This document shows, piece by piece, positions 1 through 9,411 of a stretch of DNA of 64,000 nucleotides. A program made the translations under genes and the position numbers. The notes under the pieces were generated by a model that saw nothing but the letters and a program-made list of their open reading frames with translations, was not told the DNA's origin and made no database searches. The stretch is taken from positions 32,403-96,402 of IMG/VR virus record IMGVR_UViG_3300027985_000661. One strand, given 5' to 3'. The first letter of the stretch is position 1, and every line of letters begins with the position of its first letter. Source of the stretch: a virus.

Positions 1-414
1 ACAGTGAGTTCATTAAGTTCAATCACATTTAAAAATGCGCCACAAACGCTATCTTTATGCAGTATAACAAATACGCAAATAAGTTCATTAGATTTAAGCA
101 ACTTCACCGTAACCGCCTTTTATTGTTATTTTTACAACAATCCTAATTTAAGTAGTGTATCAATGCCTACTATAACTGCAAATATGCAATTAATAAGAGG
201 TTATAATTGTGCATTATCTCAAGCGTCAGTAGATAGCATATTTAGCTATTTAAATACCTTTTTTAGTTCGACAACTCCTATCAAATCATTAGATGTTCAA
301 TTAAATGGCGGCACGAATGCAAGCCCAACAGGAGGGGCGAATAATGCAGATATTTTAAATCTGATCTCAATATATAATGCGGCAGGTTTCACATTTACTT
401 ATACAATAAATTAA
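1..414 (+). CDS. Tail fibre or surface protein, C-terminal part (partial)
   Basis: The reading frame is open from the first base of the window, so the true start lies to the left. About 137 residues remain. They are rich in Ser, Thr, Asn and Leu and show leucine-rich-repeat-like spacing (for example ISSLDLSNFT and NPNLSSVSMPTI), which resembles BspA-type LRR surface proteins of Bacteroidota and their phages. It sits directly upstream of a second fibre-like gene, which supports a receptor-binding or fibre role. The LRR assignment is by eye only. No catalytic motif is visible. Confidence 0.6.
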   Translation, partial: TVSSLSSITFKNAPQTLSLCSITNTQISSLDLSNFTVTAFYCYFYNNPNLSSVSMPTITANMQLIRGYNCALSQASVDSIFSYLNTFFSSTTPIKSLDVQLNGGTNASPTGGANNADILNLISIYNAAGFTFTYTIN

Positions 415-469
415 ATCTATATCATATAACAAGTATTAATTATTGAATTTAAATATATAAATAAAAATA

Positions 470-2911
470 ATGGCAAATAACGCATTAGTAAACATTCCCG
501 TACTTTCCGTTAATGGACTTACAGGTAATGTAAATATAACCTATACAGATTTAGGAGCTATAGAAGAAGCTCCTAATGATGGTAGTATATACGCAAGGCA
601 GAATGAAGGGTGGGTGATATCTAGCTCGGGCGTGCCCGCACCTGCATCAGATAACTACACTTATTCATATAGAAATAATGATTGGGTAAGAACAGTATAT
701 AGCAACTACGCTAGTAATATTATTATTAATAAATCTACTTCTGAGACTAGACAAGGTTTACAAAATAAGTTAGATGCTTTACCTAAAGATTTAAATGGCG
801 GTACCTTAACTATAGTTCTAGATGCAGGAACCCATTCTGGAGATGGTACCTCATTGAAGGTATCTGGATTTACAAATTGTACTATTGAAATAAAAGGTTC
901 TGGAATATACACATCTGGGCAACAAGCGCCAACTGTATGGACAGGTTCTTTACTGGAAGTGAATAATATCCCCCATAGTATAACTATAGAAAAAATACAT
1001 TTTTTGGATTCACTAGATCTTAAAAATATTAATAATATATACATAAAAAATTGTTCATTTGGAACAGGGTATGTAAATATTGCTTCAGGTTCTAAAACTA
1101 ATTGTTATATATTTGATAGTTTCTTCAATAATAATATATTAGGGTACTTTAACGCAAGAACCAATAATGTAATATTAGATAGTGTAACAGGGAGCGTAAC
1201 TTCATATTTCATACCTACTTCTCCTGGTAGAGTTTTAAGTATACAATATACAGGTTTTGATTATGTGGCGTTTTTTAGTGGACTAGATCCGGTAGGGGAC
1301 AGTACCGCTAACGATAACTTTTATTTTGGCAAATATGGTGAGAAAATAGAAAGTATTGAAGAAGCCCCTAATGATGGAAATATATATGCTAGGCAAAACG
1401 AAGGATGGTCAATACTCCCAAGTTCAGGCATTTCCGCCCCAGCCGCGGATGGATATACCTACTCATATAAAAATAATGATTGGGTTAGGACAGTATATAA
1501 TAGTCATGGTAGTAATATAGTAGTTACTAAATCTATTGTTGAGACTAGGCAAGACCTCCAGGATAAATTAGATGCACTGCCTAAAGATTTAAATGGGGGT
1601 ATCTTATATGTCTCTTTAGCTGGAGGTACCCATACAACAGACGGTGTAGATTTGGAGATAGAAGGTTTTAGAAATGGATCAGTAATAGTGGCAGGTGGCG
1701 GTACTTACGTACCTGGACAACCAGCTTCAGCAGTATGGGTAGGATCTTTCATAAATATGTCAAATTTAAAAACTTATACTGTTGTAGAGAGGATTCATTT
1801 TTTAAATTCATTAAATATATATAACTGTCCTGATGTATATATAAAAAGTTGTTCTTTTGGAACTGGATATGTATATACTAATAATTCAGCTAGAGAAAAT
1901 ATATATTTATATGATTGTTACTTTGACAATAATATATTAGGCTATTTTAATGGAAAAGAAAGCCATGTCATTTTAGACAGTCTTACTGGAAATATAACAG
2001 CTTACAATTTCCGCACTAATTACGGAAGTACTTTAAAAATGGAGTATACAGGATTCGATTATACTACTTTCTTTAGTGGTTTAGATCCAGTGGGAGATAG
2101 CGCATCCAATGATAATTTTTATTTTGGTAAGTATGGAGAAACTTCACCGGGTATAGAAGAAGCACCTATAAATGGAAGTGCCTATGTTAGAAAAGATGGC
2201 GGTTGGGAAGTAAGTGATGCTAGTTATTTAGAAAACGATGCAGTATATTATATGGTTGCCGGTACAACTCATACCGATATAAATTCTTTTCTAGATACCC
2301 TACCTAAAAATTTGGGGGGTAAGCATGTTAGATTTTATTTTTCAGAAGGTTTTATGGATATGGAATGGACTGACAATGTTAATTTTAATGAGTTTTATAA
2401 TGGTAATATATCCTTTTTGAATAGTGCTTCTATTGACAACTCTTTAAATATATATGAGAGCATTAAGTTTAATAATTGCAGTAGTTTAAATATTAATTTT
2501 TATAGATTTAGTATTACAAAAACTGGAGGGGCTTCTAATACAACCTTTATAGAACTGACAGATAGTTTATCTATTAATGTTGAATTTGATCGAATAGCAT
2601 TTATATATAGTGTTGCTGGGACTTCAAGTTTGGTTTACTCTCCTAATGCAAGTATTATAAATTTTTCCGAGTGTAGTATTACAGGCGTGACAGGATTTGT
2701 AACTACAAGTACTAGAAAGGCAGCCTCTATTGAATTACATATTTATAATTGCACAGGAGATTCTACTTATATTATATATAAATCATTTGCAGAACAGACT
2801 ATATATTCACCTTTCAATATATATACAGATGGGATATCCTCTATATATACTACAGGAGTAGCAGTTTCAGGAGTCCCTTATACATTGTCAACCTACACAA
2901 TAGCACCTTAA
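470..2911 (+). CDS. Tail fibre protein with internal tandem duplication
   Basis: An 813-residue protein. Its N-terminus (VLSVNGLTGNVNITYTDLGA) is typical of phage fibre and collar proteins. The body is made of Asn/Ser/Thr/Tyr-rich short strands suggesting a beta-helix or beta-solenoid. A module of about 265 residues starting at EEAPNDG is repeated almost completely (starts at residues 32 and 297), and a third, divergent copy begins at residue 563. Each module starts with an EEAP...Y-R--GW linker and ends near GLDPVGDS...NFYFGKYG. The stop codon is 1 nt from the next start, so it is co-transcribed with the membrane protein downstream. It probably binds host surface glycans, but the receptor cannot be told from sequence. 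Confidence 0.7.
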   Translation: MANNALVNIPVLSVNGLTGNVNITYTDLGAIEEAPNDGSIYARQNEGWVISSSGVPAPASDNYTYSYRNNDWVRTVYSNYASNIIINKSTSETRQGLQNKLDALPKDLNGGTLTIVLDAGTHSGDGTSLKVSGFTNCTIEIKGSGIYTSGQQAPTVWTGSLLEVNNIPHSITIEKIHFLDSLDLKNINNIYIKNCSFGTGYVNIASGSKTNCYIFDSFFNNNILGYFNARTNNVILDSVTGSVTSYFIPTSPGRVLSIQYTGFDYVAFFSGLDPVGDSTANDNFYFGKYGEKIESIEEAPNDGNIYARQNEGWSILPSSGISAPAADGYTYSYKNNDWVRTVYNSHGSNIVVTKSIVETRQDLQDKLDALPKDLNGGILYVSLAGGTHTTDGVDLEIEGFRNGSVIVAGGGTYVPGQPASAVWVGSFINMSNLKTYTVVERIHFLNSLNIYNCPDVYIKSCSFGTGYVYTNNSARENIYLYDCYFDNNILGYFNGKESHVILDSLTGNITAYNFRTNYGSTLKMEYTGFDYTTFFSGLDPVGDSASNDNFYFGKYGETSPGIEEAPINGSAYVRKDGGWEVSDASYLENDAVYYMVAGTTHTDINSFLDTLPKNLGGKHVRFYFSEGFMDMEWTDNVNFNEFYNGNISFLNSASIDNSLNIYESIKFNNCSSLNINFYRFSITKTGGASNTTFIELTDSLSINVEFDRIAFIYSVAGTSSLVYSPNASIINFSECSITGVTGFVTTSTRKAASIELHIYNCTGDSTYIIYKSFAEQTIYSPFNIYTDGISSIYTTGVAVSGVPYTLSTYTIAP
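563..2155 (+). repeat. Tandem ~795-bp coding duplication in the fibre gene
   Basis: Two consecutive copies of a 265-266-residue module begin at 563 and 1358, and a third truncated copy begins at 2156. Period is 795 then 798 nt. The copies are diverged at DNA level but colinear in protein: linker, NDWVRTVY block, LDALPKDLNGG block, FGTGYV block, GLDPVGDS block. Confidence 0.75.
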
Positions 2912-2912
2912 T

Positions 2913-3584
2913 ATGATAGGAAATTTAATATCTAATATAAAAGACGCGATCACTATAATATCTATAGTTGTCACGCTAGGCCTAGGATACTGGGGTAAGG
3001 TACAACAAGAAGAGGCAAGTAGGGCTACTAATAACCTTTATTCTAAAACGGTAGAGTGGAAGGACGAGAAAGGGAGGTTAGTGACGGAAGTAACAGAGTT
3101 ACGTTACACTACTAAAGAGTTGAAGGATATAGCTAAACTAGACTCTACTAAATTAAGTAGGGCACAGAAAGATTTGCTACAGGCTAACAATTTAGTTAAA
3201 GAACTTAAACTTAAAGAACGTAATGTAGAAAGTGTTAATATAGCCGATTTAAGAGTACATAACGACTCTTTGGTATCTACTATAACGTACGATAAAAATA
3301 ACAAATTAGAAGCCCTAAAACCTATCAAAACAGAACATTTATATATAGATTTTAAAGTAGAAGGTGATACCGTACTTGTTGATCATAAATATAATGTTAA
3401 TATTAATACTGTAGTTAGAAGGGAAAGGGATAAAGTAACTAAAGCAGGCAATCCTAGATTTTTTATTGCTAGATGGGTAAACCCTAGATGGCAGTATTCT
3501 GCTATTAATGTAGCAGATGATGATAAGGCTAAGATAGACTCCGCTATACATATTAACTTTCAAAATAAAAAAGGAAAGAGATGA
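2913..3584 (+). CDS. Membrane-anchored coiled-coil protein, spanin-like
   Basis: A 223-residue protein with one N-terminal hydrophobic segment (about residues 13-27, TIISIVVTLGLGYWG), then a long charged helical region likely to form a coiled coil (about 30-115), then a mixed C-terminal domain ending in Lys/Arg-rich sequence. This architecture resembles inner-membrane spanin (Rz-like) proteins and small membrane proteins found next to fibre genes in Bacteroidota phages. The function is inferred from topology only. Its end overlaps the next start by 4 nt. Confidence 0.45.
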   Translation: MIGNLISNIKDAITIISIVVTLGLGYWGKVQQEEASRATNNLYSKTVEWKDEKGRLVTEVTELRYTTKELKDIAKLDSTKLSRAQKDLLQANNLVKELKLKERNVESVNIADLRVHNDSLVSTITYDKNNKLEALKPIKTEHLYIDFKVEGDTVLVDHKYNVNINTVVRRERDKVTKAGNPRFFIARWVNPRWQYSAINVADDDKAKIDSAIHINFQNKKGKR

Positions 3585-4333
3585 TTTTTGAAACATTAAA
3601 TACTATTGTAAATGATATCTTAAAAATAGCTAGGGGATCTGAAGTATCCTCTAGTGAGCCTATATCTAAAAGGCAAGTAGAGAATTGGGTTCATCAATAC
3701 AGAGCGTTACTATTATCTAGAGATTTAGAAAAAGGATATTACCCTAATCCTGCTTATATACAAGAGATACCTTTATTACAAATAGAACAAGTACGAAGAG
3801 AAGGCGGGGGAGCTTTAAATGCCCAGTCTTTTCCTTATACATTTGACTTCCCATTACAGGCTGGGGATAGGCAAGTAGGTAATGAGTATTTTCTTAGGAC
3901 TGTGCTTGATATACCTAAAGTAATAGATATAAATTATAAACCCGGGTTTACGTACATAGGGGATACTTCTGGTAATGAATATCAATTTGTACCACAGCAC
4001 AGGGAAATATGGCAGCAATATAAAAGATATACCTCTAATTCTACTTTGAGCTTTGAATTAAATAATAAGATATATCTTACTAATAACAATCCTGATATAG
4101 AGTATATATCTATAAGAGGTATATTTGAAAATCCTATGGAGGTAGGTAGGTTCCAAAATCCAGTAACAGATTTACCATTAGCAGATTGGGACACTCCTTA
4201 CCCTATCCCTAATAACCTTCTCCCTACTCTAAAAGGAATGATACTTGAGAAAGAATTAAAAATAGAAATATCTTCTCCTAACGATGATAAGAATGATAGT
4301 GATCACGGGTTAAGTAATAAAGCAGAAAAATAA
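3581..4333 (+). CDS. Tail or ring structural protein of crAss-like type
   Basis: A 250-residue soluble protein. By position it belongs to the crAss-like tail module: fibre, tail protein, IHF-like protein, tail tubular protein, stabilisation protein. The N-terminal helical part (ISKRQVENWVHQYRALLLSRDLEKG) and the later beta-rich region fit proteins annotated in this family as tail tubular or ring proteins related to P22 gp4-type adaptors. There are no catalytic motifs. The start overlaps the upstream gene by 4 nt. The assignment is mainly from gene order and recognised sequence style. Confidence 0.5.
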   Translation: MIFETLNTIVNDILKIARGSEVSSSEPISKRQVENWVHQYRALLLSRDLEKGYYPNPAYIQEIPLLQIEQVRREGGGALNAQSFPYTFDFPLQAGDRQVGNEYFLRTVLDIPKVIDINYKPGFTYIGDTSGNEYQFVPQHREIWQQYKRYTSNSTLSFELNNKIYLTNNNPDIEYISIRGIFENPMEVGRFQNPVTDLPLADWDTPYPIPNNLLPTLKGMILEKELKIEISSPNDDKNDSDHGLSNKAEK

Positions 4334-4334
4334 T

Positions 4335-4805
4335 ATGGCATTTTATAGCAGAGGACCAAATAAAGTTCAGAAACCTTATGTTCTAAAAGATATGTATTTA
4401 GAATACATTAAAGACAAGGAAGAAGGCTCTCCCTATTATATATCATATAATAAATTTGTTACTATATGTACCATGTATTATAAATCAATGGCAGAGTATA
4501 TTAAGGAAGGTAAACTATATTTATTGCCCTATAAGTTAGGGGAGGTTTCGGTATTAAAGAAGAAACCAAAAAACATGACAAGGGAAACAATGTCATTAGA
4601 TTGGGAACAAACCCAAAAATTAGGAAAGCAAGTCTACCATACCAATGATCATACTAATTACTACAAGTATGTTTTTTCATGGGGAAAATTAAGAGCCCAC
4701 TTTAAACATAAAGGTAGTTATAGAATGGTATTTACAAGAGAACATAAAAGAGATTTGGCAAAGAAGATTAAATCAGGAGAATACGATTATTTTGAAATAG
4801 ATTAA
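4335..4805 (+). CDS. IHF-like (HU fold) crAss structural protein
   Basis: A 156-residue basic protein. Crassvirales genomes carry in this position a protein annotated as an integration-host-factor-like subunit that belongs to the virion. The helical N-terminus (VLKDMYLEYIKDKE...YNKFVTICTMYYKSMAEYIKEG) followed by a beta segment (LYLLPYKLGEVSVLKKKPK) is consistent with an HU/IHF-type fold. It starts 1 nt after the previous stop and is part of the tail operon. Whether it binds DNA or only borrows the fold cannot be said. Confidence 0.55.
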   Translation: MAFYSRGPNKVQKPYVLKDMYLEYIKDKEEGSPYYISYNKFVTICTMYYKSMAEYIKEGKLYLLPYKLGEVSVLKKKPKNMTRETMSLDWEQTQKLGKQVYHTNDHTNYYKYVFSWGKLRAHFKHKGSYRMVFTREHKRDLAKKIKSGEYDYFEID

Positions 4806-4808
4806 GTT

Positions 4809-5600
4809 ATGGTTTATAATACAGTTAGTGTAAAGCAAGTCATTGCAAAAGTAATGACAGATAATAACATACAAGAGGAAACTCACCGTATACCTGATAT
4901 GATAGAATGGTGCGGAGAGGCATTGGAGAAGATAGGAGCGTTCCCTCAACTAGATACTGTCGTAACTGGTAAAGAAGGGGTTCCTCTATTAGAAATAAAT
5001 AATTATCAAACCCTTTTACCTTCAGGACTGCATACTATTATTCAAGCAGTGTACACTGAAACAGGCAATTATCCTTTTTCTGCTATGAGGTACGGCACTG
5101 GAAGTTTCGATACTAAAAAAGGAATTACAACTAGCGCAGGAGTTAGTAGAGAGGAGTACAATAATGAAACTAGTTTTACTACCGATGTTACATATGTAGT
5201 GGTAGGTAATTATATGAAGTTTAATGTCCCTACTGGATATGTAATGTTGGCATATACTACTATACCTTTAGATGAAGAAGGCTTTCCAGTAGTTCCAGAT
5301 AATATAGGATTTATAGATGCGTTGTATTGGTATATAACCATGAAATTGTTATATCCTAAATGGGCAGAAGGAAGGGTAAGAGATGCTGTGTATTATGATG
5401 CTAGGAGTTCTTGGAATTACTATAGGAAACAAGCATATGGAAATGCGATGATGCCTAATGGGGACCAATTAACTGCTATTAAAAATACATGGAATAAGTT
5501 AATTCCAGAGTTCAATGATCAGAATACTTTCTTTTCTACTACAGGTGAAAAACAAATAAAATATAATACAAATGGAGCAAGTTACACACATATTCTCTAA
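4809..5600 (+). CDS. Tail tubular protein (P22 gp4 / T7 gp11-like)
   Basis: A 263-residue protein with the pattern of podovirus tail tubular A-type proteins: an N-terminal helical half (VKQVIAKVMTDN...DMIEWCGEALEKIGAFPQL), a central beta region, and a C-terminal helical part (DALYWYITMKLLYPKWAEGRV). The last segment resembles the head-tail joining proteins in crAss-like phages. The next gene begins 29 nt before this one ends. Expected role: adaptor ring between portal and tail hub. Confidence 0.6.
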   Translation: MVYNTVSVKQVIAKVMTDNNIQEETHRIPDMIEWCGEALEKIGAFPQLDTVVTGKEGVPLLEINNYQTLLPSGLHTIIQAVYTETGNYPFSAMRYGTGSFDTKKGITTSAGVSREEYNNETSFTTDVTYVVVGNYMKFNVPTGYVMLAYTTIPLDEEGFPVVPDNIGFIDALYWYITMKLLYPKWAEGRVRDAVYYDARSSWNYYRKQAYGNAMMPNGDQLTAIKNTWNKLIPEFNDQNTFFSTTGEKQIKYNTNGASYTHIL

Positions 5601-8600
5601 TGGGATGGACACTGATACTTCTTTTGCTTTAAGAAGTGAAGGTACTTATCTATATGCTGAAAATTTAACTTTTACTAAGAGTGAAGATGGAGATATGGGA
5701 GCTATGCAGAATAGAGTAGGCAATTGGTCTCCTCCTTTTTCCGCAATGGCAACTGACTCTAATATAAAAGGTGCTTGTTATATAGATAATTGCGTAGTGT
5801 TATTTACAGTTAATAATAGTGGCAGTACGTCTAGGATATATAAATATGAAAATGGAGTTACGTATCTATTATATACAGATGCTTCTTCATCGGTTAAATT
5901 AGGGTTTAGAAATGAAAGTGATTACCACATCTCTACTACAGGGGTAAAAGAATCTGAAGAACTCGTTAAAGTATATTGGGTAGATGGGGAGAACGGCCTT
6001 AGAGTTATAAATATAAAAGAAGATGTAACTGGGAAATCCGCTTCTTATTTTGATGCTGTAATGCCAATGTACGCCAGTTTAGATTACACACCTACTATTC
6101 AAGCAGGGGCTGGTAGTTATAAAGCAGGGAAAGTATATCACGCTGTTCAGTTTTATAGATTGAATGGGGGATCTAGTACTATAATATCATTCCCAGAAGG
6201 TAATAACTTATCTAAATATATAGATAAAGATGGGGGTACGGATAAAGGAGAAAGCACAAACTGCGCTATTAAAATAGATATTTCTGGAATAAATAGTTCG
6301 TTGTTAGATTTGTATAATAGGTATAGAATCTATTCTATATTTTATGACACTTATAATACACCACAAGTTAGAGTAGTAATAGAAAATCCATTTGCTTCAA
6401 CTTCTATAAGTACAGTTGACTACGGAGATTATATAGATGAAATAGGATTAGATGAGTTCATAACTAAAAACCAAACATCTTATTCGTCTACTAGTATAGA
6501 AAGCAAAGATAGCGTGTTATTTTTAGCTAATATAAGTGAAACTACTTTTGAAAGTGATATTATAGATGCCTGGGATTCTAGAGCTTATAGGTATAATCTT
6601 AGCGGGAGCGCTGCTATATATGATAGTGTAAATTTATCTAATTATATAGTATTAGGTAATGACTTAAAGATATCTCAAATATACGGTACTGTACCCGGGG
6701 CTTCTATAGGAGGTAATGTTCCTGAAGAATTTGATTGTTATAATAGATATAATCAAATATATACTTTTAGATTAAAGGATAGGAATACTAGTTATGGATT
6801 TAAATATAATAAACTAGGAACAGCATTAGGCGGAAGCGGTTTAAATCTAAGTTATAGTTTTGTAACTAAGAGTGATACTATTGATGATCCGGGAAGTATA
6901 GTAGATATAGGGGATACTAAAGATATAGTAAAGCATATACAGGAAGATAGGTATATAGAATGTGAAGATGGTGAAGTATATAGAATAGGTATAAAATTCT
7001 TTAATAAAAATGGACAATCCAGTCAAGTTAAATGGATAGGGGATGTACTTTGGGAAGAAGCTTATATAGATACCGGGAATCCCGATTCATTTCCAAATGC
7101 CCCTGGATATGTAACAGGAAGTTATAGAGAATACGGGGACACTTTTAAAACAAACCCTTCTGTGGCCCCTCCTTATACAGATACATATGATGTGTTAACT
7201 AATAAAAGTTATAGGATATTAAAAGTAACTATAGATAATTTACCAAATGATCCCAATATAAAAGGATGGCAAATAGTAAGGGCAGATAGGTCTGCTTCCA
7301 CCTGTTCTGTAGTTGGTAATGGACTACTAGTAGCATCCGAGGTTAATGAAACTACTAAGACAAAATGGCCTTCCATTGCTACACAAAGTCCATCTACTAA
7401 ACCTACATGTACTACTTTTAAATTTGTATCACCTGAACTTATGTTTAATGATCCTGAAAATTTATCTTTAAGTGGTTATAGAGTTAGGGTATATAATAGA
7501 GTATCTAGGGATGGGAGTTTACCTCTTAAATGGAATAGTATAAATATAATTCCTAATTCACCTTATTGGGCTACTACAGAGAAACTACCATATTTAGGAG
7601 GATTACCTGTAAGGTTCGGAGTTGGAGGTACTTATAATTATTTAGCATTAACTAATCTTTTTGATATTACTGATTCTGTATACTCTAAAATATCTCACGC
7701 ACAGGATAGTAAAGGTGATTCAAATGTAACTATAAATGGGTATACTTATAAAAATCAAGTTATGCCTAGTAGTGACAGGTCAGGAGGAGGATGTTCTTCT
7801 TTTATTATAGAACTAAATAGACAAATAGAAAGATTGGAAATTAACCCAATTAATGAAGATGGCGTTTATTATTATGGATCTATTATTAGAAATGCTGATT
7901 TTTCTAGATATGGAGGATCTACTTATAATGAGATTTTAACTACGGAATATGTACCTTTTTCTAAAGTTGCACTAGAAACAACTACTAATGTAGAGTGTAA
8001 GTATGGAGATGTATATACACTAATGTATACTCATTACCTTAGTAATTATTACGATGACTCTGGCAATCCTACATTTTCACTAGAACATATTAGAACATTC
8101 CCTGTACAAACAAAAATAGATTTGAGAAAAAGGCAAGATAGGATTTTAGATTACCATATACCTACTAGGCAGAAAGATGCAGGAGCTAAATATTTTATAC
8201 AAGAAACTGTAGCAGAAGGAATAGAGTTTTATGGGGATAATTATCCTACCGAAATCGGAGACTTATATACATTTAATACAGCATATTTGTCACAGCCGAA
8301 ACATGATGTTTCTTTTTCTACCCCTGCTGATTTTATAAATGTATCTGAGAATTCAGTTAAAATAATTAATTCTGAAAAGAAAATTAATGGGGAGCAGGAA
8401 GATAGCTGGTTACAATTTTTACCTACTAATTTTATAGAGGTAGATTCAAGGTATGGGGGTATTACAGAACTTAAAAGAGTAGATAATAAGTTATTTTTCT
8501 GGCAAGAAAATTCTACAGGGTTATTAGCGGTAAATGATAGGGCGATAATAACTGAAAGTAATGGAACTCCATTGTCATTAGGTACAGGAGGTGTACTAGA

Positions 8601-9411
8601 AAGATTTGATTACATCTCTACTACTATAGGTAATAAGTTAAAAAACAATATAGTAAATACAGAGAATGGAATATTTTGGTACAATGAGGGTAAGATATAT
8701 CTATATGACAGTCAGATAAAAGAACTATCTACTACTAAAAGTGTAAATAAATATATTAAAGATATAGGGTATATTCCATCTGTAATGAATGCTGTAAGTT
8801 TAGAAGATAAGAAAGTATATTTTAAATTAGGAGCTGAGTTATTAGTGTACGACACCCTTCAAGGTGCTTTTACAGGAGTATATACTACAGATTCCGATTG
8901 GAATAGTAGTTATGGCAATAAAGTACTAATGTATTTGAATAATAATACAGGTAGGTTATATGAAATGCCTCAGCAGAATGCGGAAAAAGGAAGTTTCTTT
9001 GGTACAGTTTATCCCTCCACAATAAAGTTACTATGTAATGGGAATAAATATCCAGTTACTAAAGTATTCGATTTACTAAGTTGGGAGTCCCAATCTAAAG
9101 ATAGTAATGGCATTGTATACTATGACGATACTTTTAATAATATAAGAGTATATAATAGTTATCAGAATACAGATTGGCAACCCATAGAGTTCAAAAGAAA
9201 AGAGAGAACATTTAAATCTAAAATTCCTAGGGACAAAGTAATAATCAGCGAGATCTTCTCTGGGGATATATTTGATGCTGGTAATTTTGGGACACCTAAA
9301 AGAAGGATGAGAGATAAATATATTATACTAGATTTAGAATACGATAATGCGAGTAACAATACTTTTTCATTTCCGTATATAAATATAAACTATCGTAATT
9401 CAATAAGATAA
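5572..9411 (+). CDS. Tail stabilisation / muzzle protein (P22 gp10-like)
   Basis: A 1279-residue beta-rich protein beginning MEQVTHIFSNGMDTDTSF. The start NGMDTDTS and the following GAMQNRVGN resemble the tail-stabilisation (P22 gp10-like) proteins of crAss-like phages, called muzzle protein in the phi-crAss001 structure. Ser, Tyr, Asn and Gly are abundant and there is no enzyme motif. The C-terminal part (about 930-1279) has propeller-like blades such as IYLYDSQIKELS and KLFFWQENSTGLLAVN. The stop overlaps the next ATG by one base (ATAATG), which suggests coupled translation. Confidence 0.7.
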   Translation: MEQVTHIFSNGMDTDTSFALRSEGTYLYAENLTFTKSEDGDMGAMQNRVGNWSPPFSAMATDSNIKGACYIDNCVVLFTVNNSGSTSRIYKYENGVTYLLYTDASSSVKLGFRNESDYHISTTGVKESEELVKVYWVDGENGLRVINIKEDVTGKSASYFDAVMPMYASLDYTPTIQAGAGSYKAGKVYHAVQFYRLNGGSSTIISFPEGNNLSKYIDKDGGTDKGESTNCAIKIDISGINSSLLDLYNRYRIYSIFYDTYNTPQVRVVIENPFASTSISTVDYGDYIDEIGLDEFITKNQTSYSSTSIESKDSVLFLANISETTFESDIIDAWDSRAYRYNLSGSAAIYDSVNLSNYIVLGNDLKISQIYGTVPGASIGGNVPEEFDCYNRYNQIYTFRLKDRNTSYGFKYNKLGTALGGSGLNLSYSFVTKSDTIDDPGSIVDIGDTKDIVKHIQEDRYIECEDGEVYRIGIKFFNKNGQSSQVKWIGDVLWEEAYIDTGNPDSFPNAPGYVTGSYREYGDTFKTNPSVAPPYTDTYDVLTNKSYRILKVTIDNLPNDPNIKGWQIVRADRSASTCSVVGNGLLVASEVNETTKTKWPSIATQSPSTKPTCTTFKFVSPELMFNDPENLSLSGYRVRVYNRVSRDGSLPLKWNSINIIPNSPYWATTEKLPYLGGLPVRFGVGGTYNYLALTNLFDITDSVYSKISHAQDSKGDSNVTINGYTYKNQVMPSSDRSGGGCSSFIIELNRQIERLEINPINEDGVYYYGSIIRNADFSRYGGSTYNEILTTEYVPFSKVALETTTNVECKYGDVYTLMYTHYLSNYYDDSGNPTFSLEHIRTFPVQTKIDLRKRQDRILDYHIPTRQKDAGAKYFIQETVAEGIEFYGDNYPTEIGDLYTFNTAYLSQPKHDVSFSTPADFINVSENSVKIINSEKKINGEQEDSWLQFLPTNFIEVDSRYGGITELKRVDNKLFFWQENSTGLLAVNDRAIITESNGTPLSLGTGGVLERFDYISTTIGNKLKNNIVNTENGIFWYNEGKIYLYDSQIKELSTTKSVNKYIKDIGYIPSVMNAVSLEDKKVYFKLGAELLVYDTLQGAFTGVYTTDSDWNSSYGNKVLMYLNNNTGRLYEMPQQNAEKGSFFGTVYPSTIKLLCNGNKYPVTKVFDLLSWESQSKDSNGIVYYDDTFNNIRVYNSYQNTDWQPIEFKRKERTFKSKIPRDKVIISEIFSGDIFDAGNFGTPKRRMRDKYIILDLEYDNASNNTFSFPYININYRNSIR

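Noticed and set aside
706-1044. Minus-strand frame of 112 codons inside the fibre gene
   Set aside because: Antisense shadow of a well-supported gene, as are many other short frames opposite 470-32259.
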